Part shown: piece by piece, positions 1-6,044 of the stretch
Position numbering within the stretch: the first letter of the stretch is position 1
Layout of the letters: every line of letters begins with the position of its first letter
NCBI GenBank assembly: GCA_003449615.1
Contig: DMHA01000170.1
Span: 1 to 12,665 of the forward strand
Length of the DNA stretch: 12,665 bases
Reading direction: 5' to 3'
Source of the DNA: Flavobacterium sp.
GTDB taxonomy: Bacteria; Bacteroidota; Bacteroidia; Flavobacteriales; Flavobacteriaceae
The notes under the pieces: generated by a model
Databases searched by the model: none
Seen by the model: only the letters and a program-made list of their open reading frames with translations
What the model was told of the DNA's origin: nothing
Position numbers and translations under genes: made by a program

Positions 1-52
1 TAAAAGAAACTGATACAGAGTTTTTAATTTTTAATTGGTAATTTTTAATTGA

Positions 53-526
53 TTAAGAAGGATCTACTAAAAACAAAGGTTGGTCATATTCTACTGGCGA
101 CATATCGTCCACCAAAATCTTGACGATTTTTCCAGAAACTTCTGATTCTATTTCGTTGAATAATTTCATAGCTTCGATAACACAAAGTACATCTCCTTTT
201 GCAACCGCACTTCCTACTTCAACAAACAAGGGTTTGTCTGGTGCTGGTTTTCTATAGAAAGTTCCAATCATAGGAGATTTAATAGTGATATAATTAGCAT
301 TTTCGGCTACGGGAGCTGCTGGAGTTGGAGCTGGTGCAATTTGTTGAGGAACAGCAACTGGCTGAAGTGCGGGTTGAGTAGGCATTTGCACATAAGTGGC
401 TTCGGACACATTTCCTTCGAGTGTAGTTCTAATGGTGATTTTTACATCATCCATTTCTAATTTGACTTCGGCAACTCCTGAATTTGCCACAAATTTGATT
501 AGATTTTGAATTTCTTTTAAATCCAT
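53..526 (-). CDS. accB: Biotin carboxyl carrier protein of acetyl-CoA carboxylase
   Basis: This protein carries the biotin that AccC carboxylates and the carboxyltransferase then uses to make malonyl-CoA, the first committed step of fatty acid synthesis, in the cytoplasm. The 157 residues are a normal AccB length. Residues 1-40 form the N-terminal region, residues about 49-75 a Pro/Ala/Gln-rich flexible linker, and residues 78-156 the biotinyl/lipoyl domain. The biotinylation motif [10 protein letters not shown] places the modified lysine at K121. The start [12 protein letters not shown] is the usual one for the family. It lies 23 bp downstream of fabH on the same strand, so the two are probably co-transcribed. 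accC, the usual partner, would be expected next, beyond the left edge (inference). Identification is secure. Confidence 0.96.
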   Translation of the reverse strand: MDLKEIQNLIKFVANSGVAEVKLEMDDVKITIRTTLEGNVSEATYVQMPTQPALQPVAVPQQIAPAPTPAAPVAENANYITIKSPMIGTFYRKPAPDKPLFVEVGSAVAKGDVLCVIEAMKLFNEIESEVSGKIVKILVDDMSPVEYDQPLFLVDPS

Positions 527-549
527 AATTAGTTGTTTTTAATTTAATT

Positions 550-1548
550 TTAATTTTTGTTGTAAGCCCATTTGAGATAAATAGATCCCCAAGAAAATCC
601 TCCACCAAAAGCGGCAAATATAATAGTATCTCCTTTTTTAAATAAATGTTCAAAATCACTAAGAACTAGCGGAAGCGTTGCCGAAGTGGTGTTTCCGTAT
701 CTTTCTATGTTCATTAATACTTTTGAATCTTCTAAATTCATTCTACTAGCAGTTGCATCAACGATTCTTTTATTTGCCTGATGAGGAACTAACCAAGCAA
801 TATCATCATGAGTCAAGTTATTTCTATCCATAATGTTTACGCAGGCTTCGGCCATATTGGTTACTGCAAATTTGAATACTGTTTTTCCTTCTTGAGTAAT
901 ATTGTGTAGATTATTTAAAACGGTATGTTCCGAAGCTGGAAAAAGTGAGCCACCAGCGGTCATTTTTAAAAAATCTCTTCCATCTCCATCTGTTCTTAGG
1001 TATTCGTCTTGTAGTCCCAATCCTTCGTAATTGGGTTCAAATAAAACTGCTCCAGCTCCGTCTCCAAAAATAATACAGGTGGTCCTATCGGTATAATCTA
1101 CAATCGAGGACATTTTGTCGGCTCCTATTAATAATACTTTTTTATATCTTCCTGATTCTATGTAGGCTGCTGCCGTTGACATCCCAAACAAAAAACTAGA
1201 ACAAGCCGATTGTAAGTCATAAGAAAAAGCATTTGTTGCTCCAATTTCTGTGGCAACATAAGCCCCAGTAGAGGCCACTGGCATATCTGCGGTTGCGGTT
1301 GCCAATAGTACTAAATCTATTTCTAATGGGTCGATATGGGCTTTTTTTATTAGGTCGAGTGCTGCATTTATGGCCAGAAAAGAGGTTCCTTTGGTGTCGT
1401 CTTTAAGAATTCTTCTTTCTTTTATTCCAGTTCGTGAAGTAATCCACTCGTCATTTGTATCTACTAATGTTTCCAGAATTTTGTTTGTAAGCACGTAGTC
1501 AGGAACATAAGCTCCAACAGCTGTGATTGCGGCTGTGATTTTATTCAT
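550..1548 (-). CDS. fabH: 3-oxoacyl-ACP synthase III (KAS III)
   Basis: The enzyme condenses an acyl-CoA primer with malonyl-ACP to start fatty acid chains; it is a cytoplasmic thiolase-fold enzyme. The 332 residues match the family length. The catalytic triad is complete: Cys116 in DLQSACSSFLFG, His256 in VPHQANKRI and Asn286 in RYGNTTSATLP. The C-terminal glycine-rich strand AAFGGGFSWGS is also typical. It precedes accB by 23 bp, pairing chain initiation with malonyl-CoA supply. The usual neighbour plsX is not between rpmF and fabH. A 175-bp gap containing a terminator separates it from rpmF upstream, so it probably has its own promoter, but I found no convincing one there. Primer preference (straight or branched) cannot be read from the sequence, though branched primers would be usual in this group. 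Confidence 0.96.
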   Translation of the reverse strand: MNKITAAITAVGAYVPDYVLTNKILETLVDTNDEWITSRTGIKERRILKDDTKGTSFLAINAALDLIKKAHIDPLEIDLVLLATATADMPVASTGAYVATEIGATNAFSYDLQSACSSFLFGMSTAAAYIESGRYKKVLLIGADKMSSIVDYTDRTTCIIFGDGAGAVLFEPNYEGLGLQDEYLRTDGDGRDFLKMTAGGSLFPASEHTVLNNLHNITQEGKTVFKFAVTNMAEACVNIMDRNNLTHDDIAWLVPHQANKRIVDATASRMNLEDSKVLMNIERYGNTTSATLPLVLSDFEHLFKKGDTIIFAAFGGGFSWGSIYLKWAYNKN

Positions 1549-1679
1549 TGTGTTCTATTTTTTCTAGCCTTATGCTATAATTTTAAAAAAACTCTAAAGG
1601 AGTCGAAAAATACAATTTTTTTTTTTAATCCTTATTGTTTTACTAATTCTTATTTAACGAAAATTATAAACAACAAAAA

Positions 1680-1700
1680 AACTCTCACATAGTGAGAGTT
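1680..1700 (-). terminator. Rho-independent terminator after rpmF
   Basis: A perfect 9-bp stem (AACTCTCAC/GTGAGAGTT) closes a 3-nt loop. Read on the minus strand it is followed at once by a run of T residues (complement of 1674-1680). It lies 23 bp past the rpmF stop codon, so it should end the DUF177-rpmF transcript before fabH. Confidence 0.85.
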
Positions 1701-1723
1701 CAGTTGTCATTTAGAAAAATGTA

Positions 1724-1918
1724 TTAAGCAACAGCTACAGATTTATCTATAACAACTTGCCCTCTGTAATACATTTTACCTTCATGCCAGTAGGCTCTAT
1801 GGTATAAATGCGCTTCACCAGTGATTGGGCAAGTAGCGATTTGTGCTACAGAAGCTTTGTAATGTGTTCTTCTTTTATCTCTTCTTGTTTTGGAGACTTT
1901 TCTCTTAGGATGTGCCAT
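1724..1918 (-). CDS. rpmF: 50S ribosomal protein L32, cysteine-poor form
   Basis: This is a structural protein of the large ribosomal subunit. The 64-residue product begins [21 protein letters not shown], the conserved basic N-terminus of L32. The second half has the layout [18 protein letters not shown], in which only Cys30 remains of the four cysteines that bind zinc in zinc-ribbon L32 proteins. It is therefore a zinc-independent (C-minus) form, which as I recall is normal in flavobacteria. It starts 9 bp after the DUF177 gene on the same strand, the conserved yceD-rpmF pairing, and ends at a strong terminator. Identification is secure. Confidence 0.97.
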   Translation of the reverse strand: MAHPKRKVSKTRRDKRRTHYKASVAQIATCPITGEAHLYHRAYWHEGKMYYRGQVVIDKSVAVA

Positions 1919-1927
1919 TTTTCTATA

Positions 1928-2479
1928 TTATTTATCCGTTAATAGTTGCTTTAGTTTGTCCCATCGTGGGTCAATATTTTCTTCTGATTGTTCTTTTTTA
2001 TGCTCTTTTTTCAGTTCTGTGATGGTCAATTCTTTTAGTTTTGATAAGGCTTCTGTGTTTAAACTTCCGTCTTTTATCCCTGGATGAATTCGTCTTAGAG
2101 GAACCGAAAGTACTATCATTTCATATATATATTGTGAAATATCTATTTGAAATTCTCCGTGAGGCAAAATAAGCAACTCTTCGTTGTCGTTATTAAACGT
2201 TTCTCCAAAACGCACAATCAATTTCATTTTACCTTTTATTGGCAAATCAAATTCTTCGTTTGTCATGTCACAAGGCAGGTTTACTGTTCCTTTGTGTTTG
2301 AAAGCCAATTCTAATAAGGTGCTTTTTTTCTCTAAAACTACATTTACTTTGATATTTGAATTATTAAATTCGTGATAATCAAAGATTTCAAAGAACGCAT
2401 TACTTATTTGATATTCAAAATGATGTTTCCCTAGCTTTAATCCTATATATGGAATTAAATATTCTTTAGTCTTGTTCAT
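1928..2479 (-). CDS. DUF177 (YceD-like) protein
   Basis: This is a member of the DUF177/YceD family, encoded next to rpmF in most bacteria and linked in E. coli and plants to 23S rRNA accumulation, so a role in large-subunit biogenesis is likely (family knowledge). Supporting motifs are GTVNLPCDMTNEEFDLPI (residues about 64-81), the segment ISQYIYEMIVLSVPLRRIHPG and the C-terminal DPRWDKLKQL. Only one of the usual cysteines is present. I chose the ATG at 2479 (MNKTKEYLIPY, 183 residues) over the in-frame ATG at 2515. The upstream one lies inside a TATCTTTG promoter element (2513-2520), and its extra 12 residues do not resemble the family. It forms a transcription unit with rpmF. Confidence 0.88.
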   Translation of the reverse strand: MNKTKEYLIPYIGLKLGKHHFEYQISNAFFEIFDYHEFNNSNIKVNVVLEKKSTLLELAFKHKGTVNLPCDMTNEEFDLPIKGKMKLIVRFGETFNNDNEELLILPHGEFQIDISQYIYEMIVLSVPLRRIHPGIKDGSLNTEALSKLKELTITELKKEHKKEQSEENIDPRWDKLKQLLTDK

Positions 2480-2512
2480 TTCAACAACAATTTGCCCTAA
2501 ACTTCGGGAGTG

Positions 2513-2520
2513 CAAAGATA
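2513..2520 (-). promoter_or_regulatory. Candidate -7 promoter element for DUF177-rpmF
   Basis: On the minus strand the sequence reads TATCTTTG, an exact match to the Bacteroidota -7 element TAnnTTTG, followed by CAC. It sits about 33 bp before the ATG at 2479. No TTG -33 element at 17-23 bp was found. It implies that the ribosomal pair can be transcribed independently of pdxA. Confidence 0.55.
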
Positions 2521-2545
2521 TAAAATTATTGGAAATCTAATAATC

Positions 2546-3613
2546 TTATTTATCTTTTTTTGTTTCTGTCTGTTTTTCTTTCAACTTTAGGGGATTTTGG
2601 CTGATTTCGGCATATTGATTTCTAGAATTATAAACATCAATTGCCAAATATACCGCTTCTTTGAAGGAATTAAAATCTGCAATTCCTTTTCCGGCTTTGT
2701 CATAGGCGGTGCCATGATCGGGCGATGTTCTAATTTTATTTAATCCAGCTGTATAATTTACGCCATTACCAAAAGACAAGGTTTTGAACGGAATTAGTCC
2801 TTGATCGTGATAAGTTGCAATAACTGCATCATATTTATCATATTGATTGCTTCCAAAAAAACCATCAGCGGCAAAAGGTCCAAAAACCAATGTTCCCTTT
2901 TCAAATATTTTTTTTAATGCAGGTTTTAAAACCGCATCGTCTTCTTTTCCAATAACGCCGCCATCCCCACAATGTGGATTTAATCCCAAAACTGCAATTT
3001 TTGGCTTGTTGATGCTGAAATCTTGGATAATTGCTTGCTTAACTGTTTCAATTTTTTTGATAATCAATTCCTCTGTGAGATGGGATGCCACATCGTTCAA
3101 CGGAATATGATCGGTCAATAATCCTACTCTCAAATTGTCTTGAACCATCAACATTAATGCATTGCCGTCTAGTTCTTGGTCTAAATAATCTGTATGTCCT
3201 GGGAATTTAAAATCCTCTGATTGAATGTTGTTCTTGTTTATTGGTGCAGTGACCAAAACATCTATAGTGCCGTCTTTCAAGGCCTTAGTTGCTGCAATAA
3301 ATGATTTGATTGCATATTTCCCTGCTTTTTCATCATTCACTCCAAAGTTGATTTCGACCACTTCTTGCCAAACATTCAAAACATTGATTTTCCCGAAAAC
3401 TATTTGGTTCAATCTATCAATTCCGTGCAACATTGCTGACGATTCGAAGCTTTTTTTTACAAAGGATAGCGTTTTTACATTGGCAAAAATTACGGGTGTG
3501 CACAATTCCAACATTCGAGAATCTTCAAATGTTTTTAAAATCACTTCGCTTCCAATACCGTTTAAATCTCCAATTGAAATTCCGACGATTATATTTTCTG
3601 CTTTTTTTATCAT
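2546..3613 (-). CDS. pdxA: 4-hydroxythreonine-4-phosphate dehydrogenase
   Basis: PdxA oxidises 4-phosphohydroxy-L-threonine with NAD(P)+ in the DXP-dependent route to pyridoxal phosphate; it is cytoplasmic and uses a divalent metal. The 355 residues fit the family, with a Lys/Glu-rich tail of about 15 residues at the C-terminus. The metal ligands are visible as His169 (LLTDHIPL), His214 (LNPHCGDGG) and His269 (ATYHDQGLIPFK). His140-Thr141 in FPGHTDYLDQ corresponds to the substrate-binding pair. The segments NYTAGLNKIRTSPDHGTAYD and TAPINKNN are also characteristic. It is the first gene of the minus-strand block, 66 bp before the DUF177 start, and diverges from ribE with 57 bp between the two start codons, putting two vitamin-cofactor genes back to back. 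Confidence 0.95.
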   Translation of the reverse strand: MIKKAENIIVGISIGDLNGIGSEVILKTFEDSRMLELCTPVIFANVKTLSFVKKSFESSAMLHGIDRLNQIVFGKINVLNVWQEVVEINFGVNDEKAGKYAIKSFIAATKALKDGTIDVLVTAPINKNNIQSEDFKFPGHTDYLDQELDGNALMLMVQDNLRVGLLTDHIPLNDVASHLTEELIIKKIETVKQAIIQDFSINKPKIAVLGLNPHCGDGGVIGKEDDAVLKPALKKIFEKGTLVFGPFAADGFFGSNQYDKYDAVIATYHDQGLIPFKTLSFGNGVNYTAGLNKIRTSPDHGTAYDKAGKGIADFNSFKEAVYLAIDVYNSRNQYAEISQNPLKLKEKQTETKKDK

Positions 3614-3632
3614 GACATCACTTATTTATTGC

Positions 3633-3640
3633 TAATTTTG
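3633..3640 (+). promoter_or_regulatory. Candidate -7 promoter element for ribE
   Basis: The plus strand reads TAATTTTG, an exact TAnnTTTG match 30 bp before the ribE ATG at 3671. It lies 5 bp from the oppositely oriented pdxA element, so the two promoters would be mutually exclusive or closely coupled. No TTG is seen at the usual -33 distance. Confidence 0.4.
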
Positions 3641-3645
3641 AAGTG

Positions 3646-3653
3646 CAAATTTA
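3646..3653 (-). promoter_or_regulatory. Candidate -7 promoter element for pdxA
   Basis: The minus strand reads TAAATTTG followed by CAC, an exact TAnnTTTG match 32 bp upstream of the pdxA ATG. The nearest upstream TTG is only 11 bp away, so no -33 element of normal spacing is seen. Confidence 0.45.
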
Positions 3654-3670
3654 GTAAAATAAAACAAGAA

Positions 3671-4258
3671 ATGTTTACAGGAATAATAGAATCACTTGGC
3701 ACAGTACAAGAAATAAAAAAAGATCAGGACAACGTTCATATTACCATTGAATCTTCAATCACAAACGAACTCAAGATAGATCAAAGCATGGCTCACAACG
3801 GCATTTGTATGACGGTGGTTTCTATCGACAAAAATCTTTATACCGTTACCGCCATTGGCGAAACCATCAAAAAAACAAATTTATCCGAATTAAAAGTTGG
3901 CGACAACATCAATCTGGAAAGAGCGATGAAATTAGGCGATCGATTGGATGGACATATTGTTCAAGGACACGTTGACCAAGTTGGTACTTGTATTGTTGCT
4001 ATGGAAACAAACGGAAGTTGGTATTATACTTTTCAATACGACGAAACAATTGGTAATATTACTATCGAAAAAGGTTCGATTACTGTAAATGGTGTGAGTT
4101 TGACGGTGGTAAACTCAAGAAAAAACGAGTTTAGCGTTGCCATTATTCCTTACACTTTTGAAAACACTAATTTTAAATCCTTTGAAATTGGCACAAAAGT
4201 AAATCTTGAGTTTGACATGATTGGCAAATATGTTTCTAAATTATATGCCAATAAATAG
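3671..4258 (+). CDS. ribE: Riboflavin synthase, alpha chain
   Basis: The enzyme dismutates two molecules of 6,7-dimethyl-8-ribityllumazine to riboflavin, the last step of vitamin B2 synthesis, as a cytoplasmic trimer. The 195 residues contain two lumazine-binding repeats, residues about 1-95 and 96-190. The first shows MFTGIIESLG, NGICMTVV with Cys46, and NLERAM; the second shows GHIVQGHVDQVG, GSITVNGVSLTVV and NLEFDMIGKYV. I chose the ATG at 3671 because MFTGIIE is the invariant start of the family. An in-frame ATG at 3629 would add 14 residues and would lie upstream of the candidate promoter core. The gene stands alone and ends at a hairpin terminator. Other symbols (ribC, ribB) are used for the same enzyme. 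Confidence 0.95.
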   Translation: MFTGIIESLGTVQEIKKDQDNVHITIESSITNELKIDQSMAHNGICMTVVSIDKNLYTVTAIGETIKKTNLSELKVGDNINLERAMKLGDRLDGHIVQGHVDQVGTCIVAMETNGSWYYTFQYDETIGNITIEKGSITVNGVSLTVVNSRKNEFSVAIIPYTFENTNFKSFEIGTKVNLEFDMIGKYVSKLYANK

Positions 4259-4276
4259 ACGATCTGAATCAATAAA

Positions 4277-4315
4277 AAAACCGTAATTGCTTAATTTAAA
4301 GCTAATTACGGTTTT
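4277..4315. terminator. Bidirectional terminator between ribE and the tRNA
   Basis: The inverted repeat AAAACCGTAATT (4277-4288) pairs perfectly with AATTACGGTTTT (4304-4315) around a 15-nt loop. A run of A on the left and T on the right gives a U-tract in both directions. It lies 18 bp after the ribE stop and 7 bp past the tRNA 3' end, so it can terminate both convergent transcripts. Confidence 0.85.
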
Positions 4316-4321
4316 AAAATG

Positions 4322-4395
4322 TGGTCCCACTTGGAATCGAACCAAGCACCTACTGATTATGAGTCAGTTGCTCTAACCGAATGAGCTATAGGACC
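4322..4395 (-). tRNA. tRNA with CAU anticodon (elongator Met or Ile2)
   Basis: The 74-nt cloverleaf is complete. The acceptor stem GGTCCTA pairs with TGGGACC, with A as discriminator base. The D-arm is GCTC/GAGC, the anticodon stem ACTGA/TCAGT around loop CTCATAA, and the T-arm CTTGG/CCAAG around TTCGATT. The anticodon CAT is at 4361-4359. CCA is not encoded. It is not initiator tRNA, because position 1 pairs with 72 and the three G-C pairs of the initiator anticodon stem are missing. A CAU anticodon is shared by elongator Met and by Ile2, whose C34 is modified by TilS. The C4-G69 and C5-G68 pairs resemble E. coli Ile2, but the sequence alone does not settle the identity. Confidence 0.93.
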
Positions 4396-4408
4396 ATTAT
4401 TGCGGTTG

Positions 4409-4439
4409 CAAAACTACTATATTTTTGTGTTTGTTCCAA
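4409..4439 (-). promoter_or_regulatory. Promoter of the CAU tRNA
   Basis: On the minus strand TTG (complement of 4437-4439), a 20-bp spacer and TAGTTTTG (complement of 4409-4416) match the two-part Bacteroidota promoter TTG-N(17-23)-TAnnTTTG. The tRNA 5' end follows 13 bp later. This is the only promoter in the window for which I could match both elements. Confidence 0.75.
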
Positions 4440-4496
4440 ATATTTTTGAAATAGATTTTTTTTAACAATTCTATATAAAAACGTTGTTGGATTAAT

Positions 4497-4524
4497 TTGT
4501 ATTGATAACTCTGAATTAATACAA
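4497..4524. other. Weak hairpin downstream of dinB
   Basis: TTGTATT (4497-4503) and AATACAA (4518-4524) form a 7-bp stem with partial extension on both sides. It begins 14 bp past the dinB stop. It is AT-rich and has no clear U-tract on the minus strand, so it may be a weak 3' end signal for dinB or chance. Confidence 0.3.
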
Positions 4525-4538
4525 TTTAGTATAACTTT

Positions 4539-5621
4539 CTAAAATGCAAATTTCAATTGAACCGCAACCGTCTTTTTTTCTTCTGTGTTCAAATTGCTAA
4601 GCGAAATCCCCAACAATCTTACGGAATCCTTCATTCTATCTTGGTATAAAAGTTCTTTCACAGTTTCGAGAATCAATCCTTTGTCCGAGATAAAATAGGG
4701 CATGGTTTTGCTGCGAGTTTGTTGGGTAAAATCACTGTATTTTATTTTCAAAGTAATGGTTTTTCCAGCTATATGGTATTTTTTTAATCTTTTTTCCAAT
4801 GAATTTCCAATGTTCTCCAATTGCTCCATCATAAAAATCTCGGAAGAAAGGTTCACATCAAAAGTATGTTCGGCAGCCACAGATTTTGTAATTCGATCCG
4901 ATTTTACTTCACTGTTGTGAATGCCTCGTACGACATTATAATAAAAATTTCCCGATTTCCCGAAGTGTTTTTCTAGAAATTCTAAAGATTTGCTTTTCAA
5001 TTCCAATCCTGTAAAAATGCCCAATTGGTACATTTTTTCGGTAGTTACTTTCCCCACTCCATAGAATTTCCTGATGGGCAGAACTTCCAAAAAAGGAATT
5101 ACCTCATCCGGATTGACCGTTTTTTGACCATTGGGTTTGTTGTAATCGCTGGCTATTTTTGCGACAAATTTATTGACCGAAATACCCGCCGAAGCGGTCA
5201 AACCCACTTCGTTGAGAATGCGCAATCGAATTTCTTGTGCCAATAAAGTAGCACTGGGATTTCGTTTTTTATTTACAGTAACATCAAGATAAGCTTCATC
5301 AAGCGATAAGGGTTCGACCAAATCGGTGTATTCATGAAAAATCTTCTGAATTTTATAGGATATTTCCTTGTATCTATCAAATCGAGGTCGAACAAAAATT
5401 AAATCGGGACAATTTTTTTTGGCTAAAACCCCACTAATGGCACTTCTAACTCCAAATTTTCTGGCTTCATAACTTGCTGCCGCAACGACACCACGGTTTT
5501 CGGCTCCGCCAACAGCAATGGGTTTTCCTCGCAAAGCAGGGTTATCCATTTGCTCTACCGAGGCAAAAAAAGCATCCATATCGATGTGTATGATTTTTCT
5601 ATTTGGGATTGTTTCTGGCAT
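4539..5621 (-). CDS. dinB: DNA polymerase IV (Y-family translesion polymerase)
   Basis: This error-prone polymerase inserts nucleotides opposite damaged bases and extends stalled forks. The 360 residues match DinB length. Palm residues are visible: Asp14 and Asp16 in HIDMDAFFASVEQ, and Asp108-Glu109 in EPLSLDEAYLDV. The usual fingers segment VAAASYEARKFGVRS is present, as is the helix-hairpin-helix region around FYGVGKVTTEKMYQLGI. The C-terminus ends QLKFAF, resembling a QLxLF-type sliding-clamp motif. The start MPETIPNRKIIHIDMD is close to the E. coli start. I recognise no LexA-type operator, and SOS control cannot be claimed. Its leader is unusual: a large palindromic repeat lies between a candidate promoter and the start codon, ending 3 nt before the ATG. 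Confidence 0.95.
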   Translation of the reverse strand: MPETIPNRKIIHIDMDAFFASVEQMDNPALRGKPIAVGGAENRGVVAAASYEARKFGVRSAISGVLAKKNCPDLIFVRPRFDRYKEISYKIQKIFHEYTDLVEPLSLDEAYLDVTVNKKRNPSATLLAQEIRLRILNEVGLTASAGISVNKFVAKIASDYNKPNGQKTVNPDEVIPFLEVLPIRKFYGVGKVTTEKMYQLGIFTGLELKSKSLEFLEKHFGKSGNFYYNVVRGIHNSEVKSDRITKSVAAEHTFDVNLSSEIFMMEQLENIGNSLEKRLKKYHIAGKTITLKIKYSDFTQQTRSKTMPYFISDKGLILETVKELLYQDRMKDSVRLLGISLSNLNTEEKKTVAVQLKFAF

Positions 5622-5624
5622 CTA

Positions 5625-5698
5625 TTTGTCATTTCGACGAAGGAGAAATCACATTATTTACTCACGTTATGTGATTTCTATTTCTTCGAAATGACAAA
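5625..5698. repeat. Long palindromic repeat in the dinB leader
   Basis: Two 29-nt arms (5625-5653 and 5670-5698) are inverted copies of each other with three mismatches, around a 16-nt loop. The arms contain the core GTCATTTCGA and AGAAATCACA. Transcribed from the candidate promoter at 5724-5731, it would form a long hairpin whose base lies 3 nt before the dinB ATG. I recall near-identical units scattered through Flavobacterium intergenic regions, so a REP-like family is likely, but that needs a genome search. Confidence 0.85.
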
Positions 5699-5723
5699 AT
5701 CACAATAACTTAAAATGGCTGTG

Positions 5724-5731
5724 CAAATTTA
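5724..5731 (-). promoter_or_regulatory. Candidate -7 promoter element for dinB
   Basis: The minus strand reads TAAATTTG followed by CAC, an exact TAnnTTTG match identical to the pdxA element. The resulting leader would be roughly 95 nt and include the whole palindrome at 5625-5698. The expected -33 position falls inside the MITE-like element at 5745-5937, and no TTG is present there. Confidence 0.45.
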
Positions 5732-5744
5732 TGCAAAAACTAGT

Positions 5745-5937
5745 AACCTGAGTTCGATTCTTAAATGATTGATTTATAATTAGATTGGGATTCCTGCAAG
5801 GTTTATAAGCCTTGTTGGTGTGTTTGTCTTGATATAAATACCTACAAGGTCAAAAAAAAGACCTTGCAGGAGAATCTAAAAAATTAAGTAATTGAAAAAA
5901 TAATTGATTAAATTTCAATAATAATTGAACTCAGGTT
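5745..5937. mobile_element. MITE-like non-autonomous element, 193 bp
   Basis: AACCTGAGTTCGATT at 5745-5759 and AATTGAACTCAGGTT at 5923-5937 are 15-bp terminal inverted repeats with one mismatch. There is no coding sequence inside. The interior carries two adjacent hairpins built from the same word: CCTGCAAGG with CCTTGTTGG (5793-5818, imperfect), and CCTACAAGGTC with GACCTTGCAGG (5841-5870, one mismatch, A8 loop). I found no convincing target-site duplication. The layout suggests a miniature inverted-repeat element or a compound of REP-like units. It lies between the dinB and CYTH candidate promoter cores. Confidence 0.55.
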
Positions 5938-5965
5938 GGTACGTATAAATACCAAGGATTTTTTA

Positions 5966-5973
5966 TACATTTG
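5966..5973 (+). promoter_or_regulatory. Candidate -7 promoter element for the CYTH gene
   Basis: The plus strand reads TACATTTG, an exact TAnnTTTG match 71 bp before the ATG at 6045. The nearest upstream TTG (5936-5938) is 27 bp away, longer than usual, and straddles the right end of the MITE-like element. The leader would contain the repeat arm at 6018-6044. Confidence 0.4.
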
Positions 5974-6017
5974 ACGTAGAAAATTATAAACATTAACCAT
6001 TACGGAAATCATCAAAA

Positions 6018-6044
6018 GATTGCTTCGTACCTCGCAATGATAAA
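6018..6044 (+). repeat. Solitary repeat arm at the CYTH gene start
   Basis: The segment contains GATTGCTTCG and CTCGCAATGATAAA and runs up to the ATG at 6045. An internal ATTGC/GCAAT pair gives a short stem. Its end TCGCAATGATAAA matches TCGAAATGACAAA, the end of the arm preceding dinB, so both belong to one repeat family. No complementary second arm was found nearby. As I recall, GCGAGGAACGAAGCAATC-type units are widespread in bacterial genomes. Confidence 0.65.

Noticed and set aside
1..52. Repeated TTTTTAATT words at the left edge as a tandem repeat
   Set aside because: Three loose copies of a low-complexity AT word are expected by chance in this base composition.
1586..1612. Small ACTC/GAGT hairpin with a T-run upstream of fabH
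   Set aside because: The stem is only 4-5 bp and not stable enough to call an attenuator or terminator.
2480..2515. Twelve-residue N-terminal extension of the DUF177 protein
   Set aside because: The upstream ATG lies inside the TATCTTTG promoter element and the added residues do not fit the family start.
3225..3635. 136-codon open frame antisense to pdxA
   Set aside because: It lies wholly in the shadow of a gene with complete catalytic motifs, shows no domain and no plausible promoter, and has a low-complexity hydrophobic translation.
5622..6044. CRISPR-like repeat array
   Set aside because: The repeats are inverted and of several kinds, with no regular spacers, no direct repeats of constant length and no cas genes.
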